Assembly: GCA_031772625.1 (NCBI GenBank)
Contig: CM062818.1
Coordinates: forward strand, 1,675,568,667-1,675,632,666
Direction: 5' to 3'
DNA from: Pinus tabuliformis
Taxonomy: Eukaryota > Streptophyta > Pinopsida > Pinales > Pinaceae
Length of the DNA stretch: 64,000 nucleotides
Position 1 is the stretch's first letter; every line of letters starts with the position of its first letter. Below the pieces are notes generated by a model, which ran no database searches, was not told the DNA's origin, and was given only the letters and a program-made list of their open reading frames with translations. Positions 1-11,700 of this stretch are shown one piece after another. The position numbers were made by a program, and so were the translations under genes.

Positions 1-36
1 TATTTATTTATTTCTTATGAATTATATTCTTAACAT
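1..36 (-). mobile_element. Element D 3' LTR, partial (window edge)
   Basis: The first 36 bases end in TTATATTCTTAACA and match the end of the D LTR at 30560-30595 (TTATATTCATAACA), in the same orientation. The minus-strand bases just inside (37-60) are purine-rich (CCAAAGGAAGG) and could be a polypurine tract. The match is short and AT-rich, so this rests mainly on the consistent overall layout. Confidence 0.5.
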
Positions 37-588
37 AGCACCTTCCTTTGGAAGCTTTGTCCTCAAAGCTTTAATGTTGTGGATTTTCTTCACTTAGTGT
101 CTATCTTCTCGATGTGTATAATCTAACCATCCTCTCATCTTATTATTTATTTATATATATATATAACTCTATTTTTTTTAATAACTCTAATATATAATTT
201 TTTTTAGTAACTCTATTTTTTTATTTTTAATATATATATATATATATATATTAATTTCAGTTTTTTTTCAATATTTTTTTTAATAATTTAAATTAATTAA
301 ATTATGTTATTTCAGTATAATAATTATATATTTAGTTTTAGACTTTTGTGATCCATATTGATTTTGACAAATTCTTTCAGATTAATCACATCATGAGTTT
401 CTAGTCGATGTTTTCAACCATCTAATATGGTTCATCATGACGACAAAAATCAGATGGTTCGAAACATCGACCAAAAACTCATGATGCTATTAATACAAAA
501 GAATTTATCAAAATTATTATTTTAATTATAATATAACTCATGTAATGTTTATTGGTCAATTACCGTATAGCGATCACCCTTATACAAT
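37..588. other. D internal 3' segment, AT-rich, no gene
   Basis: About 550 bases between the D 3' LTR and element A. It contains AT/TA-rich low-complexity runs (about 120-260), a long inverted repeat (355-520), and ends with the target duplication ACAAT at 584-588. A short minus-strand open stretch at 37-110 is protein-like but too short to identify. No supported gene. Confidence 0.5.
355..520. repeat. Long inverted repeat (hairpin or MITE-like)
   Basis: The left arm, about 355-423, and the right arm, about 452-520, are reverse complements over roughly 68 bases with a few mismatches. For example, ATCATGAGTTT at 390 pairs with AAACTCATGAT at 475, and CGATGTTTT pairs with a diverged partner near 465. 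The loop is about 28 bases. It could be a small foldback/MITE or a hairpin-RNA precursor. No terminal motif or target duplication was recognised. Confidence 0.6.
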
Positions 589-1482
589 TGTTGGCTTGAT
601 GGGGCCTGACCTAGGTTGGAGTTAATTAGCCAAACAAATCCCTATACTATTGGCCCTTTTGGTAACAACACACAGAGAGCAGACTAAGGTCTCACCCAAA
701 GTAGTATGGGGGATGCTGGAACCAAGTTTTGACACTCTTGAGACGTTTGAGGAGTCGACTTAGTATAACTAGGAATGGCTTCGTGCAAGTCACTTCGCGC
801 ACTCTTATGTTCTGCGAGACCTTCGCGCTTTGTTATGATCACCTATGCACAACCCTAATCAGGGGCTGAGGTGATTTCATGCTGATAAGGCATCGATCTG
901 TGCTCTTTCACTAAGTTCCATTGTGGATCTTACTTATCTTCTTATAACTGTTAGTTAACTTCACGTAAACATACACCTAGCTTATATTCACTTATTCAAA
1001 GCATTCAGATAAGTTCACACAACAAACAAACAATAAACTTGCAATCCATATCCAATATATTTCAATGTATAAAATAGGAAAAAGAGTACACAGAATGATA
1101 AGAAATTATCTTTATTACTTCTTCAATCAGTTACATAATCAACTCACCCTGCGCACATAGCCTTCTCCTACTCTATGACCCAAGACATGACTTTACACTT
1201 CTATTTAGACTCAATGCTTCATCTTCTCTTAGATTATTATATGTCTCCTTTGAAACTTAGTGTCTTGCTCTATTTATATAATCCCATGGTCCACGGACCA
1301 TGGGTATAACTCTCAAGCTGACATTACATTACAAAAGTAAGCACAGACAAACCTATGACTCAATTATAGCTTTGTGCTCTGTGCCCACAAATTGTTGAGT
1401 CCTTAAATTAGACTTAGTCAAAACTTGGGCTCTAAGCCCAAAAACATGCCTTGGGGGATCCCGTGTCCAACGGGCCCCAACA
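589..1482 (-). mobile_element. Element A 3' LTR
   Basis: On plus it starts TGTTGGCTTGATGGGGCC and ends GGGCCCCAACA, so the termini form a TGTTGG...CCAACA inverted repeat. It aligns along its length with 9051-9986. A roughly 60-base insertion in the other copy near 9600-9670 explains the length difference. The left boundary is set by the matching ACAAT duplication at 584-588. Confidence 0.8.
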
Positions 1483-1674
1483 AAAACATTGTGACTTGCG
1501 CTTGAGTCACTCTGTTAGTGTGGATATCTTTGCGCGGAGACCTCCCAACTCTTCTCGGACCACTGCAAGATCATAAGTGCAGTGAGTGACTACCTGTTGT
1601 ATCTCCTGGACGTGTTTTTCAGATATCACAGTATCTGAACTACTTCCCTATATTTGCTCCTGCATCTTGTGCAT

Positions 1675-4129
1675 CTATTCGAGCTTACCTTCAATTGATG
1701 TTGTGATGACGAAGGTTGCATCAATCCATAGTTGGACGCATGCCTTCAAAACCACTTTTTTGTGTCGTGCCACGTCAACCTGCTCCTTAAGTGCCTTGGC
1801 TTGTTGCATCTGTGCGAGCATCTGAGTAAGGGCCATCATCTGTGTGGTCCCTTTTATGTCATCATATCGTTGTTGTAGCTCACGGGCCTCTGTCTCCAAG
1901 CATTGTATGTTCAGGTCCTCCTTAAGAGCGGTGAGAACCTTGAACGATTCTTCCAACATTTTGGTGCAGTACTTCACTACATTGTTGATCTCTTCTATGC
2001 CCATTGTGATGGCAGTGGTGCACCGTTCCCTCACCTCTGGAGGATTTTAAGGATGTGCCTTCAACAATAGTTCTGCTATCTGGAGGTTCAGCCCCAGCTG
2101 AACCTTGGCCATCTCTTCTCAAACCTCATGCACCCTTGCTGCTAACCTTTGGATGCGTTCCTCTGCTAGTGCCTCTCCTAGGATGGCCGACTCAAGGACT
2201 ATCTGGTAGGCTTCTTCAAGTACCTACACTATCTACCTATTCTAGGACACGACCTCATCGCACTGAAAGCTCAACTGCTCCATGTTGATTCTTAGTTCGC
2301 TCAACACCTACAGTGCGTGACTCTTCGTAGCCCACAGTTCTATAGTAACTTTGTCCTGCAGGACATAGAGCATCTCTTGAGGGAGTGAAACCATGTTGAT
2401 CGCTATTTCCTTTAATGCATTGATGACGATTCCTACTGCAAGGTCGGTCGATAGAGGACTAGCTTGAGGAGTGCACACCTGCAACTCCTGAATCTCTTCC
2501 CAGAGGGCCCCCAACACAATTTGATTCTCCTCCATGAGCTACTAGAGGGCCTCGATAGTGACATCATGCACCGTTTCCCCTATGCCATGCAGATCCCCCT
2601 TAGTGAGGGTAATCAGGTTGAAAGAAGTCTTAGACACTTTTGACTTCTTCTGCAGCCCCACCAGCTCTCTCGGGCACTGGTGATTTAACTATGTCAACAC
2701 TGTTTATGGGTCTACACCACCCTCATCTGTTTCTGTCTCCATCTCTTGTTCCTGCTTATGTGAAGGTGACTTTCAGCCCTCGCACTACTTCTATGCTACC
2801 TTCTGAGCTTCTGTTGCAACCTTCTCCTATTCTGTTGCTGCCTTCACAGTGTCGCGTACCTCTTACGCCTTTGTTGTTGCAAAATATTTTCTTCTCTTCT
2901 CTGCCAACTCTGCCATCCATAGTTTTGCCTCCTCCTTCTTTTTCTATGCAGCAGACTTGTCAGCTTCCACTACATACATGCTTGGAGTGTGCCACCCTAG
3001 CAGCCACACCTCTATTACATCAAAGATAATATCATCCGTGGTTAGGTATGGTAGTTCATTCTACTTCATTGCGGGCTCCTTGTACACCCTGATGTAGATG
3101 TGATGGAAATCTACTTTGAACTCCACGAAGCCTTGTAAACTATTATAGATAGTGGGTGATAACTGCGGCGTGCAGTTAATCCTCATTCTAATGTTCATCT
3201 CCATGAACACAGAATATTTTACTGTGTTGAATACTATGCACATATTTAGTGGTCCACAATAAAGTGTACTTCACGGCCTCAGGGACATCCCTTGCAATTG
3301 TTGGGAACTGCCAGTCCTCAGGCAATTTCGCAGCCACCAGCACTATGGATAGCAGAAGCCACGAAGAGTGGAAGGTTTTCCCCCATTCTTGTGCCTCACA
3401 TCAATTCTCCTGGAACTCCTTGCACAAGTATTTAGACTAGTTAAATTGGATCCCCTTTGTGCACTACTCGACAAGTGCAACCATCGATGCAGGCACCTCA
3501 TCTACATGGTACTTTCGCATGACCTTATCCACCAGTATCTAAGTCACAACTCAAACTACATTATTGTCAATACCATAGATGGCGTAGCTCCTATTTTTAT
3601 TCTTGAGCTTATATTTCTTTTTCATGGCATCTGCGATGGCCAAATCACTTCTTTTACCCTCTAAAATGTCTGATGGGTCTTCTCCTTTACAAGGGAGTTG
3701 GGTAATTCTATGGATATGGTGGTCTGTAATGGGGACAGGCTCCTCCAACAACAAATGCCCGTCATGCACCAGGCAGAGCACCTGCGTGATGATGAAGATG
3801 GTCACTGGGGTGCGATGGTAATCCGACACCCAAAGTAGGTTCAACAACCTTACCTCTTTGACTCCACACAACCACTTGCGCGGCTCCAACTCTATGACCA
3901 CCGCTGTGGTGTCTTTCTTCGGCTTCATGAGTTGTTCGATCACCAAGTGAGGAAATTTCTCGTGTTCGGTGAGATCCCAATCTTCAAACTTCAAGCTCAG
4001 CGCCCATCCTAGGTGCACCCCTTCGGCACCTACCCTAGGTAGAAGCGGAGTTTGCAAAGATCTTTTACTATCATCCAAGCCCTTAGGCACCTTTACCTTC
4101 CCCTTCCATCGAGGAACATACACAAGCAA
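1675..4129 (-). pseudogene. Element A extra ORF remnant (retroelement plant-transposon-type protein)
   Basis: Broken minus-strand frames at 4129-3551, 2535-2308 and 2034-1675, lying after the integrase tail and before the 3' LTR. The 4129-3551 piece contains ITDHHIHRITQLPCKGEDP followed by a Lys-rich DAMKKKYKLK stretch. I recognise this pattern from ORFs of plant Ty3/gypsy elements often annotated only as putative plant transposon protein. The 2034-1675 piece is predicted coiled-coil (heptad-like Leu/Ala/Gln). The function is unknown. Stops and frame changes make it a pseudogene. It is related in style, not in sequence detail, to the large ORF in the B LTRs. Confidence 0.6.
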
Positions 4130-4956
4130 CCTGGTTAGAGGGTCTGCACCCTTGGTTTCCCCTTTTCTGTCTTCTTAATCATCCTCTTCTATCAGGATGT
4201 CCTCAAGGTCTTCCTCCTCCTGATCGGTTTCCAAATTAACCACTTTCCCCTTTTCTTCCATTGTCAACTTAGTTCGCAGCGCATTTCGGGGGACACACAC
4301 ACTGGAATCATGGGTTGCTTTTCTTTCTTGGGTCTCGGAATGCATGGCAATTTATAGATTTCTACAACTATCCCAGTTCCCTCAGGGTTATCTTCTACTA
4401 TCATGGCCTGCGTGGCCTCTTCGGTGGTCATTTATCTGATATCCCTCACTTCTTCACATGCTGCCATATTTTTTTTGCTGAAATCGCTCAACTATTCAGG
4501 TGGGTGCTCAAGAAATGCTCTCAACATGTGTAGGTTTAGAAGTCTTTGGGTGCACGATAGCTCAATTCACAAATCAAAAAGTGTTGTTCGTTGGGTAGCC
4601 CTTTGTAATTTATAGCGCCTTTCGAATTTGAATTCAACCTTTCTCCCCAAATCCGCTCCATTAATGCTCCTTTGGCAACAGATTTTCCAAAATCTATCCC
4701 ATAAAGAACGCCTTAAATTCCTATCACCCACTCCATTTGGTCTCAAACCAAGTATCACATCGTGAATAGTGAATATAACGGTCACTTTCTAGCCAACCTG
4801 CATGGCAGTGCAGCTACCCTTGTGTTGTCGCGAACCTTGTGAAATTTCACTCCTGCGCATAGCCCTCACATTGCGCAACTCTGAGGAAAAGTAATTTATA
4901 GTCCCGAGCCTCCTTTCAACTGCCTGGAGTGCCAAGATTGTTCTTTCCACAGCTAG

Positions 4957-5947
4957 TCAGGTGGTTGCGCCACCTTTATATGGCTTTGACCGACTATCAT
5001 TTATGTTTCCTAAGAAAAGTTCGCCTTGTAACTTCACTACTTGCAACGTGCACTTTACCATCTGCATCGCACCACCATCTATGATCCTCTTAGTAATATG
5101 TAGTCTAATCGAAGAAATCAAACTAATCAACTCTCGGCAGTAGTCCCCAAACTTATCAATGTAATCGTGTGCATCTTGTTTCATCACCACAGTCTTTTTA
5201 TCAAGAAAATGCCTTCTCATTCCTTTTTTCTAGCTTGTTGACTTCTTCTTCCGCCATGGTGCTTTTCTCCCTCAAATGAAATTTTTCAGTCATGAGTTCT
5301 TGGACCCTAAGATTACCCTAGTAGATTTCTTCATCGTGTCCCAAGCATTCTTCTTCTTCTAACTACACGATCCCTTCTTTCAAGGCTCCACGATCTATCG
5401 TATCCGCGGGCGCTTCTATGCATGGACTAGGCATGACATACTTCATCGGTATTTCAGCATTCACTTCATAAACTAGCCTACAAGCCATTTGTCTCGTCAG
5501 TTTCCTGCATGTCACCCTATAAGCCCATAGGACTACTAGTATGCACAGGTCCCAATCACTTCATTGTGCGTTACATACCTTGTTTAGTGCTCTGCACACT
5601 TTGTTAAAGGCTTCTGCATGGATAATCATCTATGCACTTGTTCTTTCCACACTCTGTTCTTCCAACTTGAGGAACCATTTGCACATTTTCCCACCCAACA
5701 CATGCTTATTGTCCATATTTCCCCTCGTGAAGTTCATGTGCATCCGCACAGGTTGTTTATCATACGTCTTTACCCATCTAAACAGATGCAAACACAGACC
5801 ATCCTGGCCATTGTATCTAGTTGTTGACCACCCTATATGCTTCCCAAACCTTGTGCACATCGCTGTCCTACATGCGTGCCATTCATAAAAGTTTCCTTTG
5901 TGTGTACGCCACCACCTCGTGGGTGTAGCACACAGTACCCAATTCAA
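4957..5947 (-). pseudogene. Element A integrase C-terminal remnant
   Basis: Minus-strand reading from 5947 to 4957 with a few in-frame stops. The segment around 5600-5250 resembles the tail of Ty3/gypsy integrases: a WDL...WAYR region, then RLVYEVNAEIPMKY, which matches the family pattern F-x-L-V-Y-G-x-E-A-x-x-P. It ends in SKPY near 4975, the counterpart of the SRLKPY end common in Tat/Athila-type integrases. The catalytic DDE core and the HHCC zinc finger are absent. The first part (5947-5700) was not identified. Recognition is by family memory without a search. Confidence 0.55.
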
Positions 5948-6214
5948 GGCTTTGAAACGTTATTTCTACGGCACCTCCCTTTCAAATCTGTCCAAGAAAG
6001 AATCTACCTCACCTAATCCATCATAAGTATGCAAATCTCTCGTTTTCATTGATACATAGTGCAAAAATCTTGTCATCATGTTATAGTTCAGCATGGTTAC
6101 CTCGTGTAACTGGTTCTACCAATGCTCTATCTCCTCATCCAAATCTCAAGTACAAGAATTCTCACGCTCCCATGAAATTCGTCCATCCACGATGGGATTT
6201 ACCTAGTCTTTCTC

Positions 6215-6670
6215 TCACATGGTTATTTTGTAGATGTAGTCCAAATCATTTTCATTTTTGTAGTCGCGCACTAGCTCAGTGTAGTGCGATCCCTCAGTAG
6301 GGTTTGACGATATTACTAGGCACATAGACTTCTTCTCGAAAATCATCTTGCACTTTTTCAGATTAATCACCCCATTCATTTCAGTGGCCCAATCAATTCC
6401 TATGAGTGCGGGGTAGGGATTGTTGTCATCAATAATCTCTATCACTTAAAATTCCTCTAGCGCGCTTGCCCCCTCAATGTCCACTGTGATTCCCTACAAT
6501 CTCCCCAGGGGTATTATCTTATGTTGGTTTTCAATGAGTAACTCAATACGAGACCACTACATCGTAGGCCTCCCCATGCGCTCCATGTCTACTTTGGTAG
6601 AACGTTCACATCCAATCCTAAATCCAAAATTACTTGGTCCATCTCATATTCTCTAATCTGCATGGTTAAC
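6215..6670 (-). pseudogene. Element A retroviral-type aspartic protease remnant
   Basis: Minus-strand reading contains VILDLGLDVNVLP near 6640, the counterpart of the D-S-G-A active-site loop with the catalytic Asp kept but DSG changed to DLG. About 60 residues later comes NPYPALIGIDWATEMNGVINLKK, the downstream part of the protease family found in plant Ty3/gypsy elements (second half open at 6445-6215). Several stops interrupt the middle. It would process the gag-pol polyprotein in an intact element. It lies between gag and the integrase remnant, as expected. Confidence 0.65.
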
Positions 6671-7339
6671 CTCATTTATCTTTCTATTCTTGTCTTGTGT
6701 TTTCCAATATTTTGGACTAGGCGTGGTTCTCCTTACATGGTCCCATCACCTTTGTTAATGAGTTCATGTAATCCCTTTACCACCTTACTATCTTGCAGTA
6801 ACCTTATACATGTTTTCAGGAACATCGTGAACATTTATTGGTCCATTTTCCGCTCCGGTCTATCTTTTCTTCCTAAAGTGGAAGCATCAACGAAGATCTT
6901 CTTAGCTTCCATAAAAATTTCCCGAGTTTACTCCAAATCAAACTCCGCTTTCTTTGCCAAAGCTTTTCGAACCCAAGTACTTTCTTCAGGTTGTTTGCCA
7001 TTATCAGCTCCCATGGTAATTCCACTTTGTACCACAATATTAACATTGGGGTCTTCCTCGCACGCCTCAGACCTCATCATCTGCAAGTTCTAAGTCAGGG
7101 GAGGTGATAACGCTCCCTTGTCCCCTAGCCTAGCTATCAACATAGGACAATCCTCTATCTCATGAAAAAACAAGGTACACAACACACATGATGGATGTGT
7201 TGAATTTGTACAATTATGGGCATAACGTGCTTTCCCTCTGCGATTATAGCATATCAACTGTTCGTGACCTCTTTCAGGTCCTCCTCCACCACGGCCTCAT
7301 TCGCACCCCTGAAATCTGATTCGCGTCATCCATGCACTC

Positions 7340-8890
7340 TGGTCTAGGGGCCACTTTTAGCCTGAACGCTATAGGTGGGAGTTTTATCGATCATTAGCTC
7401 ATAACTTCTACATGTGTGCTCATCATGTCCCACCGATCTACAGAAATTACAGAACAATTTTTGCGAGTTCTGCATGTACTTTTTCAACAAATGGTAGTTT
7501 TCTATAGCATACCTTCCTACTATTTGAAAAATCATGCACCAAAAAGTAGTCATCGCTTTTGATCATGCTTGTGCTTCCAGTCTTAACGACATCAACCCTC
7601 CTCCCATGAGGTAGTTCACAAATATCAAGCAATGGTCTTTATCATGACCCTAACCATTGCATTTCACACACCACACCTCTTCGCGTGCTTCTCGTTGGAG
7701 TGTTCTGTCCTATTTTAGAATCTGCATCTCAAGGCATAAGTTTTTCAACTATGCGTGGATCTGCTGAACTCCCAAGTTAGGATCCTCTATTGGGGTCTCA
7801 TGTAGCCTCATCACGATCCCTAAAGCCTCTGCCTGAGTCGTTAACCTTTGTTGTGACAACGCATTCCTGAAATTTAGTGATAGTGATGCTACAAACCATT
7901 CACAGTGTTGTCCATCCGTTAGAGTCATGTTAGCTTTGCGAATCATGTACTACAACATTTAATCCAACTCCCAAGGATTCTCACCTGGTAGCATTGTGAT
8001 CTCTTTAAACTGATCTCTTTAAACCGAATGATCGACAACACTTCTGACTTTGGCCTGCTAATATTCATAGTTAGCGCAGCTTGGATAGCCACGATTTCCA
8101 CATTTGGATTATCACTTGAAAGCTTGATGTACTAGGTCAGTGCACGATCCTGCAGAGCACCAACCAATGTCGCTTTCTTGATATTATCATCTATAACTCC
8201 TTGTGCTTCCCATACGGATTTTAAAACAAACCAAAACAGGTCTAGATCTTCATTTCCGACTCCCTTGAACGCAAACAAACTTATTGAGCTCAATATTAAA
8301 ACGAGGTGGTGGTGGAGGTGGTACAGGGGAAGTGGGACATGATGATAGTGAAACTAGTGGTGGTGTGGGTGGAGGTGGTATGCATGGAATCCTCTGCCTT
8401 ATCAAATGGATCACACTTTGTGGAGATACCTTCATGAGCTCTTCCTCGTCTCGCAAAGATGAAATCAAAGGGTTATTCTCTAGTCCATTACTGTCTTCAT
8501 TTCTATAGGTTTTTCCACTTCACGTAGCCCTCGACATCAATATAGCTACATAATCCTCTTTTCACACAACAACATTTTAATCCAAGTATTGAGGGACTTT
8601 ACGTACCTACCTTGCAGTCCTTTGAGAAAGCGTCACTGTACCTTCCTATAGCTAGATGAAGTGTCTAACGCGAATTCAATGATGAATCCTCCTATAATTC
8701 CATCAAACCAGTGATCAACAGCGCGCAAAATCTTATCTTCTGATGCTTCCAATCTACGAACCAACTCTGGGGTCCACACAATAGGACCATTAAGCTTCCA
8801 CCTTCCTTGGCTATCTGCCAGGTTCACGATCCACTCATACAACTCAATAGGGAAAGACATGATAAAATTTTTGTTGAACTTCATGTACAA
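7340..8890 (-). pseudogene. Element A gag remnant with zinc knuckle
   Basis: Minus strand. The 8890-8633 piece is an N-terminal region. A Pro-rich linker lies at 8468-8250, encoded by a GGTGGT-rich stretch on plus. The 7946-7749 piece contains LTDGQHCEWFVASL and AEALGIVMRLHETPI, typical of the retrotransposon gag domain. The 7553-7344 piece carries a CCHC knuckle, CNFCRSVGHDEHTC (C-x2-C-x4-H-x4-C), which binds nucleic acid in the particle. Frames are broken by stops and shifts. It is the first coding part after the 5' LTR. Confidence 0.75.
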
Positions 8891-9042
8891 GTAGTAGTAT
8901 AACTACTCTTCCTTCGATAGTCACAGATTCCTGTTCTCCTATGCCGTAAATTCATGAGTTTTCCTTCCCAACCAGCCTTTAATTTCCTTATTAGTTGGAT
9001 TCTAGTGATGCGACATCAGACATCTCTATGCAGATTCTAGTC

Positions 9043-9986
9043 TCAGTAACAGATGGGGCCTGACTGAGGTTCAGAGTTAATTAGCCAAACAAATCCCTGT
9101 ACTACTCGGCCTTTCGGCAATAGCCCATGGAGCGCAGACTGAGGTCTCACACAAATCAGTATGGGGGGATGCTGGAACTAAGTTTCTGCACCCTTGAGAT
9201 GTTTGAGAAGTTGACTTAGTCTAACTAGGAATGGCCTTACATAGGTCACTTCGTACGCTCTCCTGTCATGTGAGACCTTCACGCTCTGTTACAATTGTCT
9301 TCACATAGCCCTAATCAGGGGATGATGTGATTTCGTGTTACTAAGGTAGCAGCCTACGCTCTTTCCCTAAGTTCCACTGCAGATCTTACTTATCTTATTA
9401 TAACTGTTAGTTAACTTCGTGTAAACAGATACTTAGCTTATATTCGCTTATCAACACTTTCATATAAGTTCACACAACAAATAAACAGTAAACTTACAAT
9501 TCATGTCCAATATATTTCAATGCATAAAATAGGAAAAAAGGTATAGATAATGATAAGAACTTCTCTTTATTACTTCTTCAATCGGTTACAGACTCAACTC
9601 AACATGCACATTCAGCTGTAGGGTTCCACACACTTACCTGCGGACTAATAGGCCTTTTCGACTTAGCTGTAGAGCCTTCCCCTACTCTACGACCCAGGAA
9701 AAAACTTTACACTTCTATTTAGACCCAATGCTTCATCTTCTCTTAGATTATTAGATTTCTCTTAAACATCTTAGAGCCACACTCTATTTATACAATCCCA
9801 TGGTCTGCAGACCATGGGTAAAACTCTCAAGCTGACATTATATTAAAAAAGTAAGGGCAGACAACCCCACGATTCAATTATAGCTTTGTGCTCCGTGCCC
9901 ACAAATTGTGGAGTCTTTACATCGGACTTTGTCAAAACTTGGGCTCTAAGCCCCAAAATTTTCCTTGGGGGATCCCACGCCCAACA
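9043..9986 (-). mobile_element. Element A 5' LTR
   Basis: Aligns with 589-1482 from GATGGGGCCTGAC (9052) to CCCAACA (9986). The inner end is diverged: after GGCCCCATC the minus strand reads TGTTACTGAGACT where the other LTR has AAGCCAACA. The exact inner boundary and the PBS are therefore uncertain. It is followed on plus by the target duplication ACAAT (9987-9991). Confidence 0.75.
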
Positions 9987-9991
9987 ACAAT

Positions 9992-10793
9992 ACACTGTCA
10001 TATGAATCATGATTAAATATGAACCGTGAGATATGGAGACCACTAGCCAACAAGAATTTTACGCGTCAGTCGGAAAAAAATTTTCACAGTTAACATTTCG
10101 ATCGAGAGTGAAAATTACATCATGAGGATGGCCATCAGACCATCCAATGTAGGACCTCCAAGAAGACAACAACAAAATGCAAGAGAAACAACCCTCCAAT
10201 CTCTTCCTCTTTCGGTAACCCATTCTTGAGCTCCTTCTATTTAGGCAGTGCGGCCACCATCTCTTCCAGTTTAGGCAACCGGGTCTTGAGTTCTTCGAGT
10301 TCAGGTGACCAGTATTGCTCAACATGGGCATGCAGAGGAAAAGAAAGGATCGAAGGAGCTAATGCAATCTACTCTCCAATGGTTAGCACGTATAAATATG
10401 TCGGCGAACCTTGTTCAAAATTATAAAAAAAACTCTTTCCTTAGAGCTTGATGAGTTTCAGACTCTTTCGGTTTACTTTTAGTACCTTTCCTTTTCCTTT
10501 GTCTTTGCTCTATTCTTGGCTTCTTTGAAACTCTAGCATCTTTCAACTCATCATATTCCTTCTCCCCAAGCCATTTCCTTTTAAGAATATTTCTAATCTC
10601 CTTTCTGGACACTGAAACTTTTTCATTTAAAAAATCCAACATGTTTGAAGGAGCATCAAACTCAGAGGCTTCAGAAGAAGTTGAAGGAGCTTGTTGCAAG
10701 TCATCCTCATCTGTAAATTCCTCCTTGTGTTCCAAGTCTTCACCATTTGGTAAATCATTCTCATAATGGTTGGACATTTTCTCTTTATCATGG
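9992..10793 (-). pseudogene. D internal ORF, distal part (acidic/basic protein of unknown function)
   Basis: Minus strand from 10793 to 10421 is open and highly charged. It has an acidic start (GEDLEHKEEF), a Ser-rich middle and a Lys/Arg-rich end (EQRQRKRKGTKSKPKE). Its frame continues across the B insertion from 28409: removing B and one CATGG copy keeps the reading frame intact. After the stop at 10421, a Leu/Glu-rich coiled-coil-like stretch and a hydrophobic run can be read at about 10320-10150, with stops. I do not recognise the protein. It could be D's own ORF or captured host sequence. Confidence 0.45.
10789..10793. repeat. Target-site duplication of element B, left copy (CATGG)
   Basis: CATGG sits directly before the LTR start TGTTGATGCC and is identical to 28404-28408 directly after the other LTR. 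Confidence 0.9.
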
Positions 10794-11700
10794 TGTTGAT
10801 GCCTCGAAATTCGTTGCAACAACATCGGGGAAACCACCCGGTCCGGACCTTAGTGCAGCTCCTTTTTCGTTTGGGATAGTGGCTCCGAATGGGGATAATG
10901 GGACCAGTTTCCCAAGAATTATAAGTAAACGGGATGGATGAATGATTTACGATATAAGGTGGTAATAAGTGAATAACTAAACTATAAGAGAAATATAATA
11001 ACTATAATCTAATCCCGGACTTATCGATTTATAGAGTGCAGCGTTTGATAATCTGTGCTTAATGGCAGGCATATAGATGACTCTAACACTAAAGCATAGA
11101 CGTTTAAATCATTTAAGATTGCTCTGCATAATTAGTTATGCAGAGCGATAATAGCGAATTACTACACTTAGTCATTTATATCGTTGCTACACGCATGAGT
11201 AAAAGAGATAACAAATCACAAAACATTCAATAGTGATATGAAATGAAGATTTGTTGTTATATTGCATACATGTATTCAACAATAGCAAAGATAATAACAC
11301 AGCAATTCATATAATAGAAAGGAGCACAGATACAGATAATAGTACCATGTAAGCTGTTTGATCAATCCAGTATATTAATCACTATGTCGTGGTCCTTCCT
11401 TCCAACCAGAAAGCATTCCAAACAAATGACAATAGTGCACAATTGCATAAAACAGCCTTCTAAGCAAAATTAAGAACCATCGGTCGAGTTTCACAAAAGG
11501 ATATAGACTGAAGCACAATAGTGCAAACTTCAGCCTTTAAGTCTTTTACAAAATTTTACGACCCTTTCCAAAACAATGAAAGGATCTATAAATACTATGC
11601 TAATCTAAATATCTAAATATCTAAAAACTGAAAAGCTACTAAATTGGCATTAACAAATATCATCTTCTTTTCTGGCGATCTGGCAGTCGGCGGCGATGCT

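Larger units (their letters stand above)
589..9986 (-). mobile_element. Element A, old Tat/Athila-type LTR retrotransposon, internally deleted
   Basis: Two direct LTRs (589-1482 and about 9043-9986) flanked by an identical 5-bp duplication ACAAT (584-588 and 9987-9991). All coding remnants are on minus, in the order gag, protease, integrase C-terminal part, extra ORF. The RT, RNase H and integrase core were not found between protease (ends about 6215) and the integrase tail (from about 5947), which points to an internal deletion. LTRs differ at many sites (roughly 80-85% identical by eye), and every frame is broken. This copy is therefore much older than B. Confidence 0.8.

Noticed and set aside
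8284-8508. Gly-rich plus-strand ORF
   Set aside because: It is the mirror of the Pro-rich linker of the element A gag on minus. No independent support.
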